Assembly (NCBI GenBank): GCA_007132315.1
Contig: SLOW01000011.1
Coordinates: forward strand, 1-5,659
Direction: 5' to 3'
From: Opitutales bacterium
Lineage (GTDB): Bacteria > Verrucomicrobiota > Verrucomicrobiia > Opitutales > T3Sed10-336
DNA length: 5,659 nt
Part shown: piece by piece, positions 1 to 5,554 of the stretch
How the letters are laid out: each line of letters begins with the position of its first letter
How positions within the stretch are numbered: position 1 is the first letter of the stretch
The notes under the pieces: generated by a model
Told to the model about the DNA's origin: nothing
The model's database searches: none
What the model saw: only the letters and a program-made list of their open reading frames with translations
Made by a program: the position numbers and the translations under genes

Positions 1-983
1 ATCGGCGCCTCACGTACGTTTTCCCCGTTCACGAGGCTCAACAGGGTTTTGGCGGCCGTCTCGTTGAGGAGTTCCTGGTTCCGACTGAAACTGGTCAGGG
101 GTGGATCAAGAAACGGACTCGCCTCATGGTCTCCCACCCCGACAACGGCTATATCACCGGGAATGGTCCTTCCACTTCCCTTAATAGCATGATACGCGCC
201 GACCGCCAGGCTGTCTGTCAACGTAAACAGGCCGTCGCAACGGCCCCCACCCTTCAAATAATCCCGTATCGCGACGAATCCATCCGCCTCGGAAAGGCCT
301 TCACTGACGATCTTTTCGGGCGGAAGGCCCGCAATTTCTTCGGTGTGGGAAAAGAAAGCGCGCAATCGGCCCTGAGTGGCCTGGGTGAGCAGACGCGGAC
401 ACAAGACAGCTAGACGGCGGCGGCCCACTGAACTAAGAATTTCCGCGACCTTTGCCCCCAGGGCCTCCGGTTTTTCGCTGACACTGGGATAACCGGGAAG
501 CGACCGTCCTAGAAGAACGACGGGGAAAGGAAGTTTGGCCGTCGCGAGGAAATCATCGTCCTGCGCAATGGTATTGGTAATGATCGCCCCGTTGAAGCGC
601 TTGCCCTCGACCAGCCCCGGTAATTCCTTCAGGCGGCCGGCGTGAAACATTTCAATGGTCACCGTCAGCGATGTGTTCGGCAGGTTTGCACTGTCGACAA
701 CCTTCTCCAATGAGTGAAGTGCGTGACTCACCAGAAGCAGAGGTGCCTCGTATGAAGTCAGGATGCTGAGCACCAGTTCCCGCCGATGGGAGTTGTGGGC
801 ACGCAGTCGGCGTGCCGCAATATTGGGCACGTAGCCGAGCTTTCGGGCGGAGCCCAGGACTTTTTGCACACTCTTACCCGAGATCCGCCGTTCTGCCTGT
901 CGATTGTTCAGCACAGCTGAAACCGTGGAAGGCGACAGCCCTGCATCTTTAGCTATCTCGCGTACTGTAACGGACGTCTTCAT
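1..983 (-). CDS. LacI-family transcriptional regulator, C-terminus cut by the window edge
   Basis: The minus strand is open from the ATG at 983-981 to the left edge, 327 codons with no stop. Residues 5-26 form a LacI helix-turn-helix (TVREIAKDAGLSPSTVSAVL), followed by a hinge-like GYVPNIAARRLR at 50-61. The periplasmic-binding-protein-like sensor domain follows, with landmarks NGAIITNT (131-138), FPVVLLGR (153-160), CDGLFTLTDSLAVGAYHAI (249-267) and IPGDIAVVGVGD (274-285), then DPPLTSF (293-299). These are the family's usual ligand-binding core segments. Members are cytoplasmic dimers that bind palindromic operators and respond to a sugar or sugar phosphate, so a carbohydrate regulon is expected; ligand and targets cannot be read here. 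Family length is about 330-360 aa, so only a short tail should be missing. GGAGGGG lies upstream (complement of 997-1003), but its 13-nt gap to the ATG is long. The pseudopilin gene lies upstream in the same orientation, 160 bp away. Confidence 0.93.
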   Translation of the reverse strand, partial: MKTSVTVREIAKDAGLSPSTVSAVLNNRQAERRISGKSVQKVLGSARKLGYVPNIAARRLRAHNSHRRELVLSILTSYEAPLLLVSHALHSLEKVVDSANLPNTSLTVTIEMFHAGRLKELPGLVEGKRFNGAIITNTIAQDDDFLATAKLPFPVVLLGRSLPGYPSVSEKPEALGAKVAEILSSVGRRRLAVLCPRLLTQATQGRLRAFFSHTEEIAGLPPEKIVSEGLSEADGFVAIRDYLKGGGRCDGLFTLTDSLAVGAYHAIKGSGRTIPGDIAVVGVGDHEASPFLDPPLTSFSRNQELLNETAAKTLLSLVNGENVREAP

Positions 984-1143
984 AATTGACCGATTTCCCC
1001 TCCGGATACAAACCCCACGTTGTCCCGGTAACCAAAGCAGGCACTGCCAGACCGTTTCTTTCGTCACCGAATTGTCAAGACCATTCCACACCCCCCGAGC
1101 GGGCGATTCACCGGCGGACGGTGGGTTACAATAATCGACCGGC
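984..1143. other. Intergenic spacer between pseudopilin and lacI-type gene
   Basis: The 160-bp gap holds the lacI-type leader. On the minus strand there is a perfect -35-like TTGACA (complement of 1073-1078), but no convincing -10 hexamer 16-18 bp downstream. A weak 5-bp stem (CACCG/CGGTG, 1109-1123) lies just past the pseudopilin stop and has no T-tract, so it is not called a terminator. Whether the regulator is read through from the pseudopilin or has its own promoter is unresolved. Confidence 0.4.
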
Positions 1144-1893
1144 TCAGTAATTCACATACCAGTTTTCCTGCAGAAGGCCTCCGTCCGCGAGGGAAATCGA
1201 GGAAATGTGGCCGTCGACGAAAACGAAATTAGCCCTGCCGTTGTGGCGATAACGGGGATAGGAAACATTCACCCCGTCGCGATTCACCGGCTCCGCCTCA
1301 ATTGGGTGCCGCGCGTTGCGGGGATTTCCCGCCCCTTCCGGAAGCCCGAAAAAACCGCTGTTCGCGTCGCCGTTGGTGCGTTGGGTGGCATCGCCAAAGA
1401 GGACAACCTGAGTCGGGCGACGAACCTGGTAACTGCTTACCGGAGGCTGGTTGTCGCGCCGGGCCATAACATTCTGGTTCCCCGAGTAGGTCATCGCCGC
1501 GGCCACCTCTGCGCGCCCCTCCTCGTCGGGCTGGGTCCTGTGGGGGAGGCTCTTGGAAGGGCATGCGTGAAGGTCACTTCTATTGCGGCGGGCCTCCTGG
1601 GACGTCATTCTCCTACCCTCGACAATGTAGGGAATCAGGTAGGTCGGCCACCAGCCGCCGGGAATCCGGCTGACACCCTCCGGCGGCTGAACCCACGGAA
1701 GATGGTCAAATTCCTGTTCGAAGAGGTGGGCGGCATGGCCCAATTGCCGCAAATTGCTGATACACTGAGCGTTCCGCGCCGATTCCCGGGCGGATTGTGT
1801 GATCGGGACAATTATGGCCGCGAGAACCCCGATAATCGCGATTACCGTCAGGAGCTCAATCAAGGTGAAACCCGTGGTTTTGTCGTCTCTCAT
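1144..1893 (-). CDS. Type II secretion/type IV pilin-like pseudopilin with H-X9-DG C-terminal motif
   Basis: This 249-aa protein begins with a prepilin leader, MRDDKTTG, followed by FTLIELLTVIAIIGVLAAII. Prepilin peptidase would cut after Gly8, leaving Phe at +1 and the conserved Glu at +5. The hydrophobic helix (about 9-30) is followed by NAQCISNLRQLGHAAHLF, a segment typical of the expanded pseudopilin family of Planctomycetes/Verrucomicrobia. Near the C-terminus His217, nine residues, then Asp227-Gly228 (RHNGRANFVFVDGH) give the H-X9-DG signature exactly. The product should be an inner-membrane or envelope protein assembled or displayed through a type II secretion-like apparatus; such genes often sit beside glycan-degradation genes, but their individual roles are unknown. 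I chose the ATG at 1893 over one 20 codons upstream because AGGAGGGG (complement of 1901-1908) sits at good spacing and the leader then has normal length. No other secretion gene is visible. Confidence 0.93.
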   Translation of the reverse strand: MRDDKTTGFTLIELLTVIAIIGVLAAIIVPITQSARESARNAQCISNLRQLGHAAHLFEQEFDHLPWVQPPEGVSRIPGGWWPTYLIPYIVEGRRMTSQEARRNRSDLHACPSKSLPHRTQPDEEGRAEVAAAMTYSGNQNVMARRDNQPPVSSYQVRRPTQVVLFGDATQRTNGDANSGFFGLPEGAGNPRNARHPIEAEPVNRDGVNVSYPRYRHNGRANFVFVDGHISSISLADGGLLQENWYVNY

Positions 1894-1900
1894 CGTCTTG

Positions 1901-1908
1901 CCCCTCCT
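1901..1908 (-). promoter_or_regulatory. Ribosome binding site of the pseudopilin gene
   Basis: The minus strand reads AGGAGGGG, then seven bases, then the ATG at 1893. It is the strongest Shine-Dalgarno sequence in the window and settles the start, ruling out the in-frame ATG at 1953. Confidence 0.85.
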
Positions 1909-1951
1909 ATCTTCACAATGGGGATCACACCGGATGCTATAAGGTTGTAGC

Positions 1952-1967
1952 AATTTCCAGAGAAATT
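1952..1967. promoter_or_regulatory. Perfect 6-bp inverted repeat upstream of the pseudopilin; possible operator
   Basis: The sequence aatttc-caga-gaaatt is a perfect inverted repeat with a 4-bp spacer, about 60 bp upstream of the pseudopilin start. On the minus strand it precedes a -10-like TATAGC (complement of 1936-1941), so it would lie over the -35 zone. A regulator site is plausible by position. It lacks the central CG common in LacI-type operators, so the neighbouring regulator is not an obvious ligand. Confidence 0.3.
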
Positions 1968-2042
1968 AGGTCGCACGCCTCACTTACACAAGTTTTTTCT
2001 AAAATATTTTCCGGCATTTCCGTGAGCAGCCGCCCGCCTCCC

Positions 2043-2327
2043 TTACGGTGCCAGATTCTTCCGGGCATAATACAATAGCGACCCCCGTTCCTCCCCAACA
2101 AGCAGATCCAGAGCACCCCCGCCGAAATCGACCGCGGCGGGAGTGCAGGTGTGGATCCCGTGGAAAATCGTTTCGCCGTCGTATGTCATCAATTCGGGAA
2201 ACGCAAAAACCGGATCCCGGTTGCTCCCGACGTTGCGTAACAGCAACACCGCCGCCTCGCGTACCTCCGGCCCGAGACTCTGCGGAAGGCCGTCCTCCGC
2301 CGAAGGTACCGAGTGGACGCGCCGCGT
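2043..2327 (-). pseudogene. 3' remnant of an FG-GAP/VCBS-repeat-like protein
   Basis: In the frame ending at the TAA at 2045-2043, the last 94 codons look like a genuine protein end: TRRVHSVPSAEDGLP, then AAVLLLRNVG (26-34), PVFAFPELMTYDGE (39-52), and a closing FG-GAP/VCBS-like blade, AVDFGGGALDLLVGEERG (65-82), followed by LLYYARKNLAP. Such beta-propeller proteins are usually several hundred residues long and secreted, and are often linked to glycan breakdown in Verrucomicrobia. Upstream in this frame there is a TGA at 2330-2328, and the sequence becomes a different gene, the DinG-like helicase, in another frame. The 5' part, including any signal peptide, is therefore missing and the remnant has no evident start. 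The family assignment rests on general resemblance of the last ~70 residues. Confidence 0.7.
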
Positions 2328-2856
2328 TCATAGCAACCCGCAGCGCGTTCAGTTCGCTGTCCGCAGTGTGGGTGAAAAGATCCTCCTTCTCGCGCAAAAC
2401 AAGGGCCAACCGCTTGGCGCAGACATAGTTCCCGCGGCCGACAAGAAGGGCCTTGCGAAAGTCGGCATACGGCTGCAGGTCAGGAACGGCTTGAAAAAGG
2501 TCCCGGCAGATGCCGAGATCCTTGTCCATGATCTGATGCTGCAGGGCGATGGTGTGGGTGGAAACGACCATGGGCCGCCGTCGGCTGATGGCGGCAATCA
2601 AACCGGGGACGAGGTAGGCGAGGCTCTTGCCCACCCCCGTCCCGGCTTCAAAAAAATGCGGCTGGTCGCCGAGGATGTGGGCGGTCACCGCCAAGGCCAT
2701 GTGTTCCTGTTCCGGGCGGTGTTCCAAACCGAGAATGGTTTGCAGCCAACCGCCCTCGCGGAAAGTGGCTTCGACCAGGGAGCGCATCCGTGCCTCATCC
2801 TCTCCGGGCGGGGGCGGGCGGGGGTCACTGGAAAAATCGCCGTGAAGTTGGATCAT
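2323..2856 (-). pseudogene. 5' fragment of a DinG/Rad3-like (XPD-type, Fe-S) ATP-dependent DNA helicase
   Basis: About 178 codons from the ATG at 2856 match the N-terminal part of a superfamily 2 DinG/Rad3 helicase. There is a Q-like EHRPEQEHMALA (45-56), Walker A EAGTGVGKSLAY (70-81), motif Ia VVSTHTIALQHQI (97-109) and GRGNYVCAKRL (140-150), whose Cys146 would be the first Fe-S cluster ligand. Family members usually run to 600 aa or more. Here the other cluster cysteines, the DEAH box and the whole second RecA-like domain are absent. After about residue 177 the sequence changes to the 3' end of an unrelated gene read out of frame, and the helicase frame runs on as arginine/glycine-rich nonsense to a TAG at 2001-1999 (285 aa in all). 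No ATP-dependent unwinding would be expected. The frame extends upstream to 3213, but that part lacks helicase similarity. No clear Shine-Dalgarno precedes the chosen ATG. Confidence 0.85.
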
Positions 2857-3075
2857 GCCGGAGCGGATCCATCGCGTCCACAGTCGGGATGCAGCCCCGG
2901 CGATGGGGCTGGGCGTGTTGCGGGTGGTTTCATTTCTGTGCCTTGGGAAAGAATGTTTTCTCTGGATTGGATGGGGCGCAACCATGAACCCGGTGTTTGC
3001 GGGAATCAATCCTTTGCCGTCACGGTGGTCTTCCCCGCAATGCCCAAAGACCGCTCTGGTTGCGGATCCTTGCCC

Positions 3076-3109
3076 TAGGAATCTGTCGGGCTTAGCCGAC
3101 AGATTCCTA
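3076..3109. repeat. Perfect 14-bp stem, 6-nt loop palindrome
   Basis: The arm taggaatctgtcgg (3076-3089) is the exact reverse complement of ccgacagattccta (3096-3109), around the loop gcttag. No T-run follows on either side, so it does not look like an intrinsic terminator. It forms the outer part of the left arm of the larger inverted pair. Confidence 0.9.
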
Positions 3110-3300
3110 ACAAGCGAAATATCATGACGAAAATCAGTAATATTTTGAACGAGAACCAGAAATCCGGGTGCGACAGAACGCATTTTGAGCTCGAAAGGCT
3201 CCCCGCGCATCAATTAATGGGTTATTCTGTTCCCATTCTAACCACTTGTCATGATATTTCCCCCTTTAGCAGCCTGTCGGACTTCGGCCGACCTCCTAAC
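3076..3300. repeat. Inverted pair of a ~55-bp palindromic repeat around a ~119-bp core (MITE- or REP-like)
   Basis: The two ends are diverged inverted copies of one unit. The innermost 13 bp match exactly: gaaatatcatgac (3116-3128) against gtcatgatatttc (3248-3260). Reading outward both share TTAG, CTGTCGG, CCGAC and TCCTA at nearly equal spacing, with the rest diverged. Each arm contains its own GTCGG/CCGAC hairpin (left 3076-3109; right 3276-3292, 5-bp stem, 7-nt loop). The core (3129-3247) is AT-rich and has no transposase or credible gene. It could be a non-autonomous element, two REP-like units inserted head to head, or a remnant of an IS whose transposase was lost. No target-site duplication was identified. 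Confidence 0.7.
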
Positions 3301-3334
3301 CCGCATTTCTGACGAATCGCTGGGCGGTTCGTTT

Positions 3335-3510
3335 CGCAAGCGCCGCATCGACTTGCCGTGCCAAAGTTTTGCATGCGGGGTTCTCGAACGAAGGCGGAAG
3401 CCTGAGATCGGCTCAGGCCAATTTCAGGCGCTTGCGGGGAAACCCGCAAGGTGGTCCGTGAGAAGTGCGGGGCAACGTCCCTCGTGCGCCCCCTGTGGTT
3501 GCTGACGCAG
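3335..3510. other. Cluster of stem-loops downstream of the sialidase-like gene (structured 3' region or RNA)
   Basis: Two perfect hairpins stand in tandem: gcctgag-atcgg-ctcaggc (3400-3418) and cttgcggg-gaaa-cccgcaag (3431-3450), the latter with a GNRA-type tetraloop when read on the plus strand. A longer-range perfect 10-bp pairing joins cgcaagcgcc (3335-3344) to ggcgcttgcg (3427-3436), which competes with the second hairpin. A further ggggc/gcccc pairing lies at about 3468-3492. Read on the minus strand, the hairpins fall 64-115 nt past the sialidase-like stop and could end or stabilise that transcript, but there is no U-tract. A separate structured RNA or an IS end is possible. I do not recognise a known RNA family. 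Confidence 0.4.
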
Positions 3511-3513
3511 GGA

Positions 3514-4590
3514 TCAGCGGTTGATCAGCAGGCGCAAGCGGGCGCGGGAGGAAACCGGCTGCCCGGCGCGGATGTCGTCCTCGGTGAAGCGGGCCATCAG
3601 GATCTCGCGGAATTCGGTGCGGGAGAAGTCGTAGGTGATGTAAATCGTGCCGTCTTCCGTCTGTTGTCCATCCGGATAGGAAATTTTTTCCCGGTCGTCG
3701 AGCAGCAGCCCGCCGATCCAGGTGCGGCCATCGTCGTCGGAGAGGTAGGCGGTCAGGTCGGTGCGGGCGGTCTGTTCGCCGATCGGACCGTGTTTGACCA
3801 ACAGCAGGTTGCCCGAGGCGAGGCGGCGGATGAAGAACCGGGATGAGGGATGGCCCAGCGATGAAACCTGGAGCGGGCTCCAGGTGCGGCCGCCGTCGGT
3901 GGAGACGCTTTCGCCGATCCCGGAGCGGATCCGAACCAGCATCCACAGGGATCCGTCCCGCCGTTCCACGATCATGTGCTCGTCGAATACCCGCTCTTCC
4001 TCCGCAACGTCGCAGGCTCCGCGAAGCTCGAAGCTGTCGCCTTCGTCCCGGGAGGCAATCACACGGGCACTGTGGGCGGTGGTGCGCCAGGTGGAAGCCG
4101 GAAGCAGCCAGGTGCCATCGGCCAAGACCGTCGGCTTGCACATCATCACGCCGTCGGTAATGCGGCGCGGTTCCCCCGGGCGGGGATCATCCCCATCGGC
4201 ATCGTCGATGATCGAGCCCCATACCCCGGCGACCTTTCCCTCGTGCAGCACGGCCTGGTTCCAGAACGACCAGAGCCGTCCCCTGGGGTCCACCCAAAGT
4301 TCCGGATCGAAGGCCCGCGCCGGACCTTCCCCGTCCGGATCAATGACCCAGCGCTCGCTCCAGGACTCGCCGTCGTCGTCGCTGGTCGCCAGGACAACAT
4401 AGTTGTTGTGATCCTCGGCCGGGGTCTTTCCGGCATACCACGTCGCCCATATCCTGCCGGAGGCAAGCACCGCAAGGCTGGATACCAATTCGATTTTGCG
4501 GGTGGACCGGGTGGGATACCCTGTCTCGTCTGCCCGGATAAATTGGGGCGGTTGTAGGAACGCCGTATCAGGAGGAGTTGCTTCATGCAT
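3514..4590 (-). CDS. BNR/Asp-box repeat sialidase-like beta-propeller protein
   Basis: This 358-aa protein has the sialidase/neuraminidase-superfamily propeller pattern. Asp-box motifs (S-x-D-x-G-x-T/S-W) appear as SDDDGESW (70-77), SRDEGDSF (180-187, degenerate), STDGGRTW (230-237) and SDDDGRTW (284-291). Between them lie ASGRIWATWYAG (43-54), RAFDPELWVDPRGRLWSFW (92-110), DGVMMCKPTVLADGTWLLP (146-164), FDEHMIVERRDGSLWMLVR (202-220) and SYPDGQQTEDGTIYITYD (304-321). The length suits a single six-bladed domain. No signal peptide or membrane segment is visible, so it may act in the cytoplasm on imported glycan pieces; substrate and catalytic residues cannot be assigned, and true exo-sialidase activity is unproven. 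I chose the ATG at 4590 because TAGGA (complement of 4600-4604) lies nine bases upstream, whereas ATGs at 4623 and 4719 lack such a site. The truncated HAD gene diverges from it across 291 bp. Confidence 0.9.
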   Translation of the reverse strand: MHEATPPDTAFLQPPQFIRADETGYPTRSTRKIELVSSLAVLASGRIWATWYAGKTPAEDHNNYVVLATSDDDGESWSERWVIDPDGEGPARAFDPELWVDPRGRLWSFWNQAVLHEGKVAGVWGSIIDDADGDDPRPGEPRRITDGVMMCKPTVLADGTWLLPASTWRTTAHSARVIASRDEGDSFELRGACDVAEEERVFDEHMIVERRDGSLWMLVRIRSGIGESVSTDGGRTWSPLQVSSLGHPSSRFFIRRLASGNLLLVKHGPIGEQTARTDLTAYLSDDDGRTWIGGLLLDDREKISYPDGQQTEDGTIYITYDFSRTEFREILMARFTEDDIRAGQPVSSRARLRLLINR

Positions 4591-4881
4591 GGATACCAGT
4601 CCTACCAGAGATGGAGGTTCCATAAAAGAAGAAAAAACTGCGCCTACCGCCGCATCGGGACACGTAATCGTAATCGGCCTTTGACAGAAAAGGAATACCT
4701 GCAATTTCAGGACTGCCAAAGGTTTGACGACTGCTCAGCCCGTATGGCATCTCAGACCCAGCGATTGCGATTTCGATAGCGATTACGATTTCGGTGCCAG
4801 AGTCTTTGATTGCAAAATATCGCCTTCGGCGCGGAAAGATCTCGAATTCAATTTTGATTTCGATGATGTTTTTTAGAATAC
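4591..4881. other. Divergent intergenic region between sialidase-like and HAD genes
   Basis: This 291-bp region should carry the promoters of both flanking genes. It contains short arrays of a degenerate hexamer (listed separately) and a near-perfect palindrome, cctgcaatttcagg (4698-4711, one mismatched pair), that could be an operator. TTGACA on the plus strand at 4681-4686 has no suitable -10 partner. A minus-strand frame across it encodes low-complexity alternating acidic/hydrophobic residues generated by the hexamers, and I do not regard it as a gene. Confidence 0.5.
4663..4865. repeat. Degenerate 6-bp repeat arrays (consensus NCGATT) in opposite orientations
   Basis: The clearest array, 4761-4796, splits into six hexamers: gcgatt, gcgatt, tcgata, gcgatt, acgatt, tcggtg. 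A second array, 4842-4865, reads tcgaat, tcaatt, ttgatt, tcgatg. A short block at 4663-4677 carries the same unit in the opposite orientation (cgtaatcgtaatcgg). As a result aatcgtaatcg (4666-4676) is the exact reverse complement of cgattacgatt (4780-4790), which could pair across ~100 bp. The arrays are out of phase with each other and separated by ordinary sequence, as expected of an eroding microsatellite-like element. Confidence 0.7.
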
Positions 4882-5430
4882 ATGAAAACAATGCAATCCC
4901 GCGGCAATGGAATCGGCGTGCTTTTTGACTGGGACGGTGTCGTGGTCGATTCCCACCGCCAGCACGAATGCAGCTGGGAAAGGCTGGCCGGGGAGGAGAA
5001 CCGGCGCCTTCCCGAAGGTCACTTCAAGGCTGGTTTCGGCCAAACCAACAGGACCATTATTCCGGAAATCCTCGGCTGGTCACGCGATCCCGCGGAGGTG
5101 GAACGCCTGGGGCGGCGCAAAGAAGCGCTGTACCGCGAACTGGTCCGGGAGACCGGGCTGGAGCCGCTTCCGGGCGCCCGGAACTTGTTGCGGATGCTCC
5201 GCGAAGCCGGAATTCCCTGCGCGATTGGCACGTCCACCGCCCGGGAAAATATCCGGGTGGCACTGGAGGTGATGGGGCTGGAGCCGTACTTCAAAGCGAT
5301 TGTTTGCAGTGAGGATGTCCATAGCAGGAAATTCAATTTACGTTCCGTCCGACTGGTGCGGAGGTTGGCGATTGAATTCGGCCTTGGCAAGGCGATTTCC
5401 CGGCTTCCAAGGGTGAGTTCTGGTCATTGA
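4882..5430 (+). pseudogene. HAD-superfamily hydrolase (beta-phosphoglucomutase/phosphatase-like), 3' end replaced
   Basis: The first ~147 residues are a typical subfamily IA HAD protein. Motif I is FDWDGVVVDS (15-24) with nucleophile Asp16 and general acid Asp18. A helical cap follows (about 25-95), then PLPGARNLLRMLREAGIPCA (96-114), motif II IGTSTA (115-120), and LEPYFKAIVCSEDVH (133-147). The family then needs the motif III lysine in a GKPxPD-type segment and a motif IV acidic pair for Mg2+. Instead the frame runs into SRKFNLRSVRLVRRL and ends 36 codons later, at 182 aa rather than about 220. Motif III/IV are absent, so phosphatase or mutase activity on a sugar phosphate is unlikely. The switch is close to 5322. 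The ATG at 4882 or the in-frame one at 4891 could start it; neither has a clear Shine-Dalgarno. Confidence 0.8.
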
Positions 5431-5554
5431 GGTGGGTTTCGTTGGGCTTGAATCACCACCGGCAGCATTCTCACGTGGCTTTGGCAGGTTTGCCTGGGCT
5501 TTCTAAGGATGGACACCGACGTCCCTTCTGATCCGCTGGGCCGTTCCCGGCGGT
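5323..5554. other. Non-coding segment replacing the HAD 3' end
   Basis: No frame on either strand shows family character. Small symmetries are present: aattcaat (5330-5337) with attgaatt (5371-5378), and the 13-bp odd palindrome gccttggcaaggc (5381-5393). The segment sits between a plus-strand gene that has lost its end and a minus-strand gene that ends intact at 5555, so it may be the edge of an insertion or of a dispersed repeat. I found no transposase or target duplication. Confidence 0.35.

Larger units (their letters stand above)
2857..3513. other. 657-bp region without a gene: helicase leader, inverted repeat pair and stem-loop cluster
   Basis: No reading frame here has protein-family character. 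The stretch 2857-3070 is the presumed leader of the helicase fragment, with no promoter I can defend. From 3076 to 3300 two copies of a palindromic repeat face each other, and 3335-3510 holds several stem-loops downstream of the sialidase-like gene. These are listed separately. Short frames on both strands run through the repeats and change register without conserved motifs. Confidence 0.6.

Noticed and set aside
1050..1078. Sigma-70 promoter for the LacI-type gene based on TTGACA
   Set aside because: The -35 is perfect, but the sequence 16-18 bp downstream (around ACGGTC) does not resemble a -10.
1109..1123. Intrinsic terminator for the pseudopilin
   Set aside because: The stem is only 5 bp with no T-tract on the relevant strand.
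1207..1950. Long plus-strand open frame (247 codons) opposite the pseudopilin
   Set aside because: It is the antisense shadow of a gene with a clear prepilin leader, H-X9-DG motif and ribosome binding site; it shows no motif of its own.
2143..3078. Plus-strand open frame of 311 codons across the helicase fragment
   Set aside because: It covers the complement of well-recognised helicase motifs and has low protein-like character; GC-rich DNA keeps it open by chance.
2857..3213. Upstream extension of the helicase frame (119 codons)
   Set aside because: The extension crosses the palindromic repeat and lacks DinG similarity; the recognisable N-terminus starts at the ATG at 2856.
3249..3449. Short minus-strand frame through the right repeat arm, and the idea that the cctaacccgc segment is an IS terminus
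   Set aside because: No transposase fragment, matching second end or target duplication is visible, so an insertion sequence is not called.
3413..4141. Minus-strand 242-codon frame overlapping the sialidase-like gene
   Set aside because: It is Arg/Pro-rich and out of frame with the Asp-box protein, as expected of a shadow frame.
4874..4879. TAGAAT as the -10 of the HAD gene
   Set aside because: It ends two bases before the ATG, so transcription would start inside the gene, and no good -35 lies at 16-18 bp.
4583..4891. Minus-strand 102-codon frame upstream of the sialidase-like gene
   Set aside because: Its Glu/Ile and Asp/Tyr alternation comes from hexamer repeats; there is no ribosome binding site or family motif.
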